DNA of 64,000 nucleotides from Nitrospira sp. (GTDB lineage: Bacteria; Nitrospirota; Nitrospiria; Nitrospirales; Nitrospiraceae): contig JAFEBH010000020.1 in NCBI GenBank assembly GCA_018242765.1, forward strand, positions 62,001-126,000, read 5' to 3'. Position numbers and translations under genes: made by a program. Of the stretch, positions 55,043 through 64,000 are shown piece after piece. Numbering within the stretch: the stretch's first letter is position 1; the number at the start of each line of letters is the position of its first letter. The notes below the pieces were generated by a model. The model saw only the letters and a list, made by a program, of their open reading frames with translations, was not told the DNA's origin and did no database searches.

Positions 55043-55918
55043 TCAATTCGTGCTGAACGGCTGCTTGATCTTCTTGAGTAAACTGTCGATCGACGAACCG
55101 CTGTTCCCGCTACCCTTCAGCTGATCCATGAGCTTCTGGGCGATATCTCGAAACGCCTGGGCCTGTGGCGAGGCCGGATCAGCCACGACGATCGGATGAC
55201 CGGTATCTCCACCATCGCGAATCGCGGGATCGATGGGGATTCGCCCCAGGAATGGGACACCGACTTTAGCCGCTGCCCGTTCTCCACCTCCATGCGAGAA
55301 AATCTCTGTCCGCTCATGGCAATGACCACAGACAAAGTAGCTCATGTTCTCGACAATCCCCAAGAGCGGCACATTCACCTTCTGAAACATGGCCATGCCC
55401 TTACGGACATCATACAAGGCGACTTCTTGCGGCGTGGTCACGGTAATGGCACCGGCCAACGGCACCATCTGTGACAAGGAAAGTTGCACATCACCTGTAC
55501 CAGGCGGCAAATCAATCAACAAATACTCCAGTTCGCCCCAGAGTACATCACGGAAGAAGGCTTGGAGATACTGATGCACCATCGGCCCACGCCACACCAA
55601 CGGAGCTTCTTCCGGCACCAGAAAGGCCATGGAGATGAGCTTCACCCCGTGATTCTCGACGGGAACGATCTTGCCGTCTTTTTGTTCTGGTCCAGTGGTG
55701 CTTCCCATCATCATCGGAATGTTGGGGCCATACAGATCCGCATCCAATAGACCAACCTTTGCACCGGCAACCGCCAGCGCACAGGCCAGATTTGCGGCAA
55801 CGGTAGATTTGCCGACGCCACCCTTTCCACTGCTCACTGCGACGACGTGTTTGACTCCAGGGATCAAATTATCTTTTGCCTGGGGCTGCTGTGCCCCATG
55901 ACCATGTTCATCAGCCAT
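55043..55918 (-). CDS. mrp: Mrp/ApbC/Nbp35-type Fe-S cluster carrier ATPase
   Basis: 291 residues from ATG at 55916-55918 with GGAG 7 bases upstream; a start 324 bases earlier would run over the desaturase gene. The P-loop SSGKGGVGKST (29-39) with its second Lys, LLDADLYGPNIPMM and the Fe-S-binding C-x2-C in YFVCGHCHERTEIF identify the family, which carries Fe-S clusters to apo-proteins. The Rieske ferredoxin downstream is a likely client-type neighbour. Confidence 0.92.
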   Translation of the reverse strand: MADEHGHGAQQPQAKDNLIPGVKHVVAVSSGKGGVGKSTVAANLACALAVAGAKVGLLDADLYGPNIPMMMGSTTGPEQKDGKIVPVENHGVKLISMAFLVPEEAPLVWRGPMVHQYLQAFFRDVLWGELEYLLIDLPPGTGDVQLSLSQMVPLAGAITVTTPQEVALYDVRKGMAMFQKVNVPLLGIVENMSYFVCGHCHERTEIFSHGGGERAAAKVGVPFLGRIPIDPAIRDGGDTGHPIVVADPASPQAQAFRDIAQKLMDQLKGSGNSGSSIDSLLKKIKQPFSTN

Positions 55919-56084
55919 ATCTCTTCTCCCATCTGATTGGACTCGTCGTTCATTACTATGCACTGACACAGACATCGAGCCGCCATGACACACCGATTTA
56001 ATATCATAAACGATGGAATACGAAAAATAATATGGGTCGGTCGGGCTATCCGTGATATGCCGACCGGGGAAGGTCGGGTGATGG

Positions 56085-56948
56085 TCAATACACCGAGGAA
56101 TCGAGCCGGCGCAGCTTGCTGGCCAAGCCAACCAGTGACAAGGCATAGATGATCCACTTGGACGGATCGAAATTGTACCACTGCGGGCCGTTGCGGTAGT
56201 CGCGGGCATAGGTATGGTGATAATTGTGGTAGCCCTCGCCAAAGCTGATGAAAGAGATCAGCCAGCTGTCGCGGCTGCTGTCCTGCGTGCCGTGGGGCTG
56301 CCTGCCGATCATATGGCAGAGGGAATTGACGGTGAAGGTCGAATTGAGGACCATGAACATCCGAAACAGCCCGCCCATGAGAAGCCCACTGATACCGCCC
56401 CAAAGGGTACCATGCCACCAGAATCCGATACAGAACGGGACGACAAGGCCGGAAGCGACGATCGGCCAGTAGTACTGGTGTTGCCAGAGAATCACCGGGT
56501 CTCGGCGCAGCCGAATTTCATATTTACCGAGGCGGTGCGGCGTATTGTAGAAGAGCCAGCCGCAGTGGCTGTGCCAGAATCCTCTGGTCGCATTATAGGG
56601 ATCTTCATCCGTGTCCGTGCGAGCATGATGGCGAATATGGTCCGCACCCCAGACCAACGCCGAGTTTTGTAAGGCCCACCCGCCGGCGATCAAAGCCAGG
56701 CACTTCACCCAATCGGGACAGTCAAAGCTTTGATGCGCCACTAACCGGTGATAACCGACCGTGATCCCCATCCCTGTCACGATGTACATGACGAAAAAAT
56801 GTATCCAGTCAAACAGCGTATAGCCGATATAGTACCCATAGAGGCATACGCCGACGACCGTCACGGCAACGATTGCGCAGAAGAGCGCGCATGTGATGTA
56901 GGAAAACCCTGATGTCGGGTGTGATGCGAGCGGATCCGTCTCGGCCAT
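56085..56948 (-). CDS. Membrane fatty acid desaturase (acyl-CoA delta-9 type)
   Basis: 287 residues from ATG at 56946-56948 (AGGA 4 bases upstream). Four transmembrane helices and the three His boxes: HRLVAH, HIRHHA and HNYHH, the diiron pattern of stearoyl-CoA-type desaturases. It introduces a double bond into saturated acyl chains and may tune membrane fluidity. An upstream start at 57038 would add a CGVC-containing leader that does not look like the family. Confidence 0.9.
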   Translation of the reverse strand: MAETDPLASHPTSGFSYITCALFCAIVAVTVVGVCLYGYYIGYTLFDWIHFFVMYIVTGMGITVGYHRLVAHQSFDCPDWVKCLALIAGGWALQNSALVWGADHIRHHARTDTDEDPYNATRGFWHSHCGWLFYNTPHRLGKYEIRLRRDPVILWQHQYYWPIVASGLVVPFCIGFWWHGTLWGGISGLLMGGLFRMFMVLNSTFTVNSLCHMIGRQPHGTQDSSRDSWLISFISFGEGYHNYHHTYARDYRNGPQWYNFDPSKWIIYALSLVGLASKLRRLDSSVY

Positions 56949-57146
56949 GTGTCCTGTGGTCAACAACCCCAACGAGGTCCACCATGGCAAACGGGCTTCG
57001 GTGAACGTGTTGCAGACGCCGCACTGTAACGGAACCACTGCCCGTTTTCAACCAGCCGACGGACAGGATCGCTCACACATGATCTCCGTGGCAGTCGTTG
57101 GGAGTATACTACCCATAGGAGCAGGGACGACCAGGAAAGAGGCGGC

Positions 57147-60095
57147 ATGACGACGAATCCATCGGCGCGCGAACCAGTCATACTCCGAATCGGACAACAC
57201 CTGGCCCAGTTGTCCGCCGGTCGTACCCCGACCGTCTTCGACAGTCGCTGGTGGTCACAAAGCGTGATCAACCTGGCGATGAAAGATCCCACGTTCAAAG
57301 TGCAGCTATTCCGGTTTATCGATGTGCTCCCCGCCGTCGCTTCGGATCAGGCCGTCGTGCGGATGGCGGACGAATACTTTGGAGCACTCCATGGTCAAGT
57401 GTTCGGACTGCAATGGGGCCTCAAGGCGTTGGCGGCGACGAGTGTCGGGGCCACCATCACGGGGAAATCCATCCGTCATCAGGTCGAGCAGATGGCGCGC
57501 ATGTTCATTGCCGGGGGTTCGGTGGAAGAGGCACTCCCCGTCCTGGCGAACCTCTGGAAAGACGGACGTGCCTGGTCGGTGGATTTGCTCGGCGAGGCCA
57601 CGATCAGCGACATCGAGGCGGACCGGTATCGGGATCGATGCCTGGACGCCTTGACGCTACTAGGCAAGACCGTCGACACATGGCCGTCGTCGACGATGTT
57701 GGAACAGGATCATCTCGGCTCGCTGCCGCGGGCACAACTTTCTCTGAAGATCTCCGCGTTGACCTCGCGGTTAGACCCGATCGATCCCGTCGGCACCTAT
57801 CGGGCCGTGGCGGCCCGGATACACCCGATCGTGGAACAGGCGGCGACCCTCGGGTGCGGATTGATCTTTGATATGGAGCAAGCGGAGACGAAAACCTTGC
57901 TGCTCGAGATGTTCAGGAACCTCTTCGACGAACCGGCGTTTCGGACCTTTCCCCACGCCGGCGTGGCGATGCAAGCCTATCATCGGGAAGCCGACCAGGA
58001 CATTCGATCCCTCATCGCCTGGGCAGAACGACGGAACTGTCCGATCACGATTCGACTGGTGAAGGGAGCCTATTGGGATTCGGACACGGTGCGCTACCGC
58101 CAGGCGGGGTGGCCGGTCCCACTGTTTGAGCACAAGGCGGAGACCGACGCGAACTATGAGGCACTCGTGCCCTTGCTCCTGAACCACCGTCAGGTCATCC
58201 GCCCGGCATTCGGGACGCACAATCTACGAACCTTGGCCGTCATCGAAGCGGAGGCGGACGCGCACCGGTGCGGCCCGGAGACGGTCGAGTATCAGATGAT
58301 TTACGGCATGGCGGAACCGTTTCAGCATGCGATGGTCGCGCATGGCCGGCGAGTGCGATTGTATACGCCGGTCGGCCGATTACTACCGGGGATGGCCTAT
58401 CTGGTCCGGCGATTACTGGAAAATACGTCGAACGAATCGTTTCTACGGAAGGAGTACGTGGAGTCGCAGTCATTGGCGACCCTCCTCACTCCGCCGATGG
58501 TCCCCGCTTCCACATTGCCACGATCCAGAGAGGACGATTCGTTTTTCAATGAGCCGCACAGCGATTTTTCCCGGCAGGAAATCCGTACGGCCATGCAGAC
58601 CGCAATCGACCGGGTGCGAACCGATCTGGGGCGGACCTGGCCGTCGACCGTTCGGGGGAAGCGGCTGACCGGTCCCCTGATGGCGTCGCACAACCCCACA
58701 CGGCCTGACGAACTCGTCGCGACCGTTCAGGCGGCTTCACCGGCCGACGTGGCTGCCACAGTCGGCGCTGCGGTGGCAGCGGGCGCAGCATGGGGGCAAC
58801 GGCCCGCAGTAGAACGAATCGCCGTGATGCGACGCGCGGCTGGACTCATGCGCGAGCGCCGGTATGACCTGGCTTCCAGGGAACTGTTCGAAGTCGGAAA
58901 GCCCTGGCGGGAAGCCGACGCCGACGTGGCGGAGGCCATCGACTTCTTGGAGTTCTACGCCCAGCAGATGACGCGTCTCAGCGAGCCGCTCCGACTCGGA
59001 CATTACCCCGGAGAGTTGAATCAACGGTGGTATCGTCCTCGTGGCCTGGCCGCGGTGATCGCGCCCTGGAACTTTCCGTTGGCGATTCCAGCCGGCATGA
59101 TCAGTGCGGCCCTGGTCACCGGCAACGCAGTACTCTTTAAGCCTTCCGAGCGTGCTTCCTTGTTGGGAGTGCTGTTGACGGACCTGTTCCATGAAGCCGG
59201 TGTGCCGACAGATGTTTTGTACTGCCTTCCCGGTGGCCCTGAGATCGGACGGGCATTGTCCCAGCGACCGGAAATCGCCACGATCGCCTTCACCGGATCG
59301 AAGGATGTGGGACTGGGGTTATGGGCTGACGCCGCGACGGTCCACCCCGGTCAAACACTGGTGAGGCGGGTGATCACGGAGATGGGTGGTAAAAACGCCA
59401 TCATCGTCGACGACACGGCAGATCTCGACGAAGCCATCGCCGGCGTGGTCGCATCCTTCACGGGCTACGCGGGGCAGAAGTGTTCGGCTTGTTCCCGCGC
59501 CATCGTGCTAGACAGCGTCTACGATCAGTTTCTTACGCGGCTGCGTGATGCCGTGATGAGTCTCACGCTGGGCGACCCGTGCGATCCCGGCACGCAGATC
59601 GGTCCCGTGATCGATGACCGGGCGAAGCGACGCATCGAAGAATTCATCACGTTGGGTATGGCAACGCATCGGGTGATCGTTCGCCGTGCTACGGAAGGAC
59701 CGGGGTACTTCGTAAGCCCGACCGTATTCGCCGATGTCGGGCCAGACGATCGGTTGGCACAGGAAGAAATCTTCGGCCCGGTGCTGGTGGTCATGAAAGC
59801 GACGACCTTGGCTGAGGCACTGGAGATGGCCAACGCGACAAGATATGCCCTGACCGGCGGAATCTATTCACGAAGCCCCGCCAACCTCGCCATGGCCCGT
59901 GAGCAGTTCGATGTAGGAAACCTCTATGTGAACCGCCCCATCACCGGGGCGCTCGTCTCTCGGCAACCCTTCGGGGGACACCGTTTATCAGGGGTAGGCG
60001 CGAAAGCCGGCGGGGAAGACTACTTGGCTCAGTTCATGATCACCCGCATCACGAGTGAAAATACCCTCCGACGGGGATTCGAATCGACTCAGTGA
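57147..60095 (+). CDS. putA: Bifunctional proline dehydrogenase / glutamate semialdehyde dehydrogenase
   Basis: 982 residues, the short PutA class without an N-terminal DNA-binding domain. The proline dehydrogenase barrel (about 90-420) contains GLIFDMEQAETKTLL, RLVKGAYWDSDTVRY and YTPVGRLLPGMAYLVRRLLENTSN-type motifs. The aldehyde dehydrogenase (about 510-980) has MGGKNAIIVDDTADLDEA and the catalytic C779 in GQKCSACSR. It oxidises proline to glutamate and passes electrons to quinone. Convergent with the next gene, overlapping it by 7 bases. Confidence 0.95.
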   Translation: MTTNPSAREPVILRIGQHLAQLSAGRTPTVFDSRWWSQSVINLAMKDPTFKVQLFRFIDVLPAVASDQAVVRMADEYFGALHGQVFGLQWGLKALAATSVGATITGKSIRHQVEQMARMFIAGGSVEEALPVLANLWKDGRAWSVDLLGEATISDIEADRYRDRCLDALTLLGKTVDTWPSSTMLEQDHLGSLPRAQLSLKISALTSRLDPIDPVGTYRAVAARIHPIVEQAATLGCGLIFDMEQAETKTLLLEMFRNLFDEPAFRTFPHAGVAMQAYHREADQDIRSLIAWAERRNCPITIRLVKGAYWDSDTVRYRQAGWPVPLFEHKAETDANYEALVPLLLNHRQVIRPAFGTHNLRTLAVIEAEADAHRCGPETVEYQMIYGMAEPFQHAMVAHGRRVRLYTPVGRLLPGMAYLVRRLLENTSNESFLRKEYVESQSLATLLTPPMVPASTLPRSREDDSFFNEPHSDFSRQEIRTAMQTAIDRVRTDLGRTWPSTVRGKRLTGPLMASHNPTRPDELVATVQAASPADVAATVGAAVAAGAAWGQRPAVERIAVMRRAAGLMRERRYDLASRELFEVGKPWREADADVAEAIDFLEFYAQQMTRLSEPLRLGHYPGELNQRWYRPRGLAAVIAPWNFPLAIPAGMISAALVTGNAVLFKPSERASLLGVLLTDLFHEAGVPTDVLYCLPGGPEIGRALSQRPEIATIAFTGSKDVGLGLWADAATVHPGQTLVRRVITEMGGKNAIIVDDTADLDEAIAGVVASFTGYAGQKCSACSRAIVLDSVYDQFLTRLRDAVMSLTLGDPCDPGTQIGPVIDDRAKRRIEEFITLGMATHRVIVRRATEGPGYFVSPTVFADVGPDDRLAQEEIFGPVLVVMKATTLAEALEMANATRYALTGGIYSRSPANLAMAREQFDVGNLYVNRPITGALVSRQPFGGHRLSGVGAKAGGEDYLAQFMITRITSENTLRRGFESTQ

Positions 60096-60883
60096 CCCTT
60101 GGCGGGTTTGATCTCGTACTCTTCCAGCTCCTCCATAATCTCCGTCACCACACCACGGTCCTCTTTAATGGCGGACAATTCCTGGCGCTCGGTATATTTC
60201 ACAAGGCCGACCCCTTTGGCGAACCAGGCCGTCATGACATCGATGCCTGACACGGTGCGCTTGCTGTCGGATAGATGAATGTGCATATTCATGCGCGCTT
60301 CAACCTTGACGGCGTCCTGAAACGTTCCGGCCGGAACCGTGACAATATCGCGACTGATCACCTTGCTCCACCCCTGCGTATCCACCCTTTCGTCCGTTCC
60401 GTCACGATCCATGTCGCTTCCGAAGTCGAGCCCCGTTCGATCAAACTGTTGGAACGAAGACGGGACTTTGAGGGGAAACCGGAAAATCTGATAGGGGGTG
60501 ATCTGCTTCTCCAGCGGCGTGCCCGGCTCCGATCCATAATAGACGATCCCGACCACATCGCGGCGATAAAAACTATCCGAATCTCCATGATTGCCCGGGT
60601 TCGTATCGTGAAAAACGGTCACCGCCACCCCATTGAGGGTCTTGGTTCCCGAAACCGTGGAAACATTCTCGAAGAACTTCCGTTCAATCGTCTGCAACGG
60701 TCCCTCGGTGATCTGACCACGATAGGTCCAACGACTGCCGACCGTATCAGGGAAATACTCCTCGGACTTGGCAATCGTGAAGGGCTCTTCCGCCCCACCA
60801 ACCCCAGGCCAGGTCAAGAGACCGAACAGCAAACAGACTCCCACTTGCAAGACCAATCGCATAGCCACTCCAGGTTTCATCAT
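60089..60883 (-). CDS. Exported protein of unknown function
   Basis: 264 residues with a signal peptide ending near GGAEEP. The mature start EEYFPDTVGSRWTYRGQI and later QGWSKVISRDIVTVPAGTFQ, DAVKVEA fit secreted proteins that begin 'xYFPL-GxxWxY' and carry a beta-rich domain like DUF3108 neighbours. A small Asp-rich loop MDRDGTDERVD may bind Ca. Not assigned to a named family. Confidence 0.65.
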   Translation of the reverse strand: MMKPGVAMRLVLQVGVCLLFGLLTWPGVGGAEEPFTIAKSEEYFPDTVGSRWTYRGQITEGPLQTIERKFFENVSTVSGTKTLNGVAVTVFHDTNPGNHGDSDSFYRRDVVGIVYYGSEPGTPLEKQITPYQIFRFPLKVPSSFQQFDRTGLDFGSDMDRDGTDERVDTQGWSKVISRDIVTVPAGTFQDAVKVEARMNMHIHLSDSKRTVSGIDVMTAWFAKGVGLVKYTERQELSAIKEDRGVVTEIMEELEEYEIKPAKGH

Positions 60884-61015
60884 TTCAGTGCACTACAGAG
60901 ACGTGATTTTCACGGTACCATAGCTATCACAATAGCGGCAAGCCGATCGGTACTCTATCAAGATACGCCTTGTGCTTGCCTTGACTAGCCTCTCGCCGCA
61001 TAATCCTCGCCAGAT

Positions 61016-61792
61016 ATGGAAAATCAGACATTCCCGACACCAGCGGTAATAGGTCAACGAGAAAAACAAGCTAATCCTCCATCCGTCCTCGTCACCGGAG
61101 CTTCAGGAGGGATCGGTCGAGCGATCAGTCAGGCCTTTGGACAGATTGGATGGTATGTGGGCGTCCATTACTATCAGAACAAATCGGCAGCCGAAGCGAC
61201 ATTGAACCAACTCCGCAAGGTCGGAGGAACCGGTGAGGCCTACGCCGCGGACATTCGGGAACCAGAGTCCGTTCGCCGCATGTTCGATCAATTCTCCCGC
61301 GATACCCATGGCCCCGTCGCCGTAATCTGTAACGCCGGAATCGGACAGAGCGAATTGCTTGTGCGTCATGCGGACGACATCTGGGACGATGTCATCGCCA
61401 CGAATCTCACCGGCACGTTTCACTGTTTGCGAACCAGCGCACCTCTCTTGCTCGCGCGCGGCGGAGGCTCCATCATAGTCATCGGCTCGCACACCGGATT
61501 CCACGGCGCGAGGGGACAGAGTGCCTACGCTACATCGAAAGCGGGGCTGATTGGGTTAGTCAAATCGGCCGCGTTGGAATGGGGGCCGCAGAACATTCGG
61601 GTGAATCTCGTGTTGCCGGGATGGCAAAAGACCGACTTGACGGAGGGGATATTCCCCGAAGACAAAGGGTGGCTCGATCATGCCTTGCGCCGGCCGGCTG
61701 CGCTTGACGAAGTCGTCGGCACGATCGTGCATCTGGCTCAACTCAAGGATACCTCTGGACAGGTGTGGAACAGCGACAGCCGGCATCTATAA
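61016..61792 (+). CDS. Short-chain dehydrogenase/reductase, 3-oxoacyl-ACP reductase-like
   Basis: 258 residues. After a ~20-residue leader the cofactor motif TGASGGIG (27-34), NAG in VICNAGIGQSE, and the catalytic Ser-Tyr-Lys (IGSHTGFHGARGQSAYATSK) give the classical SDR. It resembles FabG-type reductases. Lying 136 bases upstream of bioD suggests a role in pimelate-thioester synthesis for biotin, but this is a guess from position. Confidence 0.8.
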   Translation: MENQTFPTPAVIGQREKQANPPSVLVTGASGGIGRAISQAFGQIGWYVGVHYYQNKSAAEATLNQLRKVGGTGEAYAADIREPESVRRMFDQFSRDTHGPVAVICNAGIGQSELLVRHADDIWDDVIATNLTGTFHCLRTSAPLLLARGGGSIIVIGSHTGFHGARGQSAYATSKAGLIGLVKSAALEWGPQNIRVNLVLPGWQKTDLTEGIFPEDKGWLDHALRRPAALDEVVGTIVHLAQLKDTSGQVWNSDSRHL

Positions 61793-61839
61793 TGGGAACG
61801 TATCTTGTGATGAGACGCTCGTTCCGTCGATCGCGAGTC

Positions 61840-63290
<1,451 letters not shown>

Positions 63291-63295
63291 AGCAA

Positions 63296-63886
63296 TTATC
63301 GTGTGGCTTCGAGAAGCTTCTGCTTGACGAGACGGAAGTGCGTTTCCAATTCTTGTCTGGTCACCATCGCCACAAGCCAATCAGGCACCATGAAGGCCGG
63401 CTGAACAACCAGCTCGAAACCTGCCGACGTCTGATTCCCATCTCCCACCGGCTGCAACGTCCACACCCGATGATAGCGCTTGAAATCGCCGGCCTTGAGA
63501 TCCGTGGACAGGACACCGTTCGACAAAGCCCTTGATTCCGTCACCAGTCGGTGTTCACCCGGCATCACAGAATGTGTAATGCGCAGATCGACGGTCGCCA
63601 CCCCCTCGTGAACGTTCACCTCAGCCACCCGCATGGGTGTTTCAAATAACTCGGGCCAGTGCTGATAATCGGTCAACAACACTTGAACGATCGCCGGTTT
63701 GGCTGGGAAGAGCACTTTGGCCGTCGCCCGAACTCCACCCTTTGGCTCGATCGTGACATCCAGGCGATCAGTATCCGCTGCCCATGCACCACCTGGCCCT
63801 GCGACGAACGTCGACGGAAGACTCTGACTGATCAGCAGACACAGGACCACCAGTAGGACAGCACTGCGTCTATCCCACAATCGCAT
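63296..63886 (-). CDS. Periplasmic START/SRPBCC-like protein
   Basis: 196 residues from ATG at 63884-63886. A signal peptide (MRLWDRRSAVLLVVLCLLIS..., cleavage near AWAAD) precedes a compact alpha/beta domain with FPAKPAIVQVLLTDYQHWPELF, a strand pattern, SVMPGEHRLVTESRAL and a C-terminal helix (ETHFRLVKQKLLE). This layout fits polyketide-cyclase/START-like ligand-binding folds. Ligand unknown. It overlaps the upstream gene's end by 17 bases. Confidence 0.6.
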   Translation of the reverse strand: MRLWDRRSAVLLVVLCLLISQSLPSTFVAGPGGAWAADTDRLDVTIEPKGGVRATAKVLFPAKPAIVQVLLTDYQHWPELFETPMRVAEVNVHEGVATVDLRITHSVMPGEHRLVTESRALSNGVLSTDLKAGDFKRYHRVWTLQPVGDGNQTSAGFELVVQPAFMVPDWLVAMVTRQELETHFRLVKQKLLEATR

Positions 63887-64000
63887 CCAGCAGCCGTTGG
63901 TGAATCTTGCGAACCCGTTCAAGTTGACCTTTGGCAGGGAACCGTTCGTAAAAACCATCGGCACGGAAATCCTTGGTGAGCGTGGCCCAAGGTTTCACCA
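63870..64000 (-). CDS. C-terminal end of an unidentified gene (runs off the window)
   Basis: The last ~43 codons read VKPWATLTKDFRADGFYERF, then PAKGQLERVRKIHQRLLDAI and VG, with a stop at 63870-63872. The composition is clearly coding and the frame is open to the edge. The family cannot be named from this tail. The following gene begins within it. Confidence 0.6.
   Translation of the reverse strand, partial: VKPWATLTKDFRADGFYERFPAKGQLERVRKIHQRLLDAIVG

Noticed and set aside
55919..56242. Long mrp protein with a 108-residue leader
   Set aside because: The leader overlaps the desaturase coding region in another frame, while ATG at 55916-55918 has a good ribosome site and gives the normal family length.

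Overview
The window is a GC-rich chromosomal stretch of a Gram-negative bacterium. Genes are dense, and many are linked by 4-base ATGA overlaps. Lipoproteins, an AsmA-type envelope protein and a TonB-receptor remnant show an outer membrane. Split glycyl-tRNA synthetase (glyQ/glyS), pyruvate phosphate dikinase, a long animal-type transketolase, a small class I cytochrome c and a GpgS/GpgP-type solute pathway together suggest Nitrospirota, most likely a Nitrospira-like organism. That placement is inference from gene content; no rRNA or other decisive marker is present. I found no tRNA, rRNA, CRISPR array, transposase or integrase.

Layout. 1-2345: the 5' part of an RlmI-like methyltransferase and a pyruvate/indolepyruvate-type decarboxylase. 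2562-6713: a tightly coupled four-gene operon that looks like glucosylglycerate-type compatible-solute synthesis (GpgS-like GT81 enzyme, a second glycosyltransferase, an MscS-like membrane protein without the soluble domain, and a GpgP/MpgP phosphatase). 6744-7461: a PIN-domain toxin-like protein with a small partner. 7492-12977: an exported-protein cluster (two LPP20 lipoproteins, a TPR lipoprotein, an LpoB-like lipoprotein and a caspase-fold protein without the catalytic Cys). 13171-15290: acetyl-CoA synthetase plus a small membrane protein. 15469-17209: an accessory patch (DUF2971 protein; HepT/MntA toxin-antitoxin) in which HepT/MntA lies between two direct copies of the ribE 3' end. 17485-25513: a long minus-strand operon ppdK-ribD-esterase-exported protein-MFS-small TM protein-ribE. 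25698-29384: a membrane protein and glyS/glyQ. 29633-33707: Rrf2 regulator, TauE/SafE permease, transketolase and cytochrome c.

33805-38696: cupin, coiled-coil secreted protein, HDOD protein, SthA-type transhydrogenase, then a decayed region with a TonB-receptor fragment and a hybrid-kinase C-terminal fragment, each cut by one in-frame stop. 38716-41350: PilZ and REC-PAS-GGDEF-EAL proteins (cyclic-di-GMP signalling). 41918-48626: RtcB/archease RNA repair pair, M24 peptidase and a large AsmA-family protein. 48864-56948: phosphoglucomutase, glutamine synthetase family protein, methyltransferase, lipoyl synthase, two small conserved proteins, Rieske ferredoxin, Mrp/ApbC ATPase and fatty acid desaturase. 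57147-64000: PutA, an exported protein, an SDR reductase, BioD, ThiE, a periplasmic START-like protein and the tail of an unidentified gene.

A family of imperfect palindromic repeats (about 75-125 bp, sharing terminal AGGATRCT-type sequences) occurs in at least four intergenic spacers (10240, 11017, 25532 and 45042) and is one of the more distinctive non-coding signals here. Pgm (glucose-1-phosphate supply) and GpgS/GpgP could act in one pathway to osmolytes, but this link is inferred.
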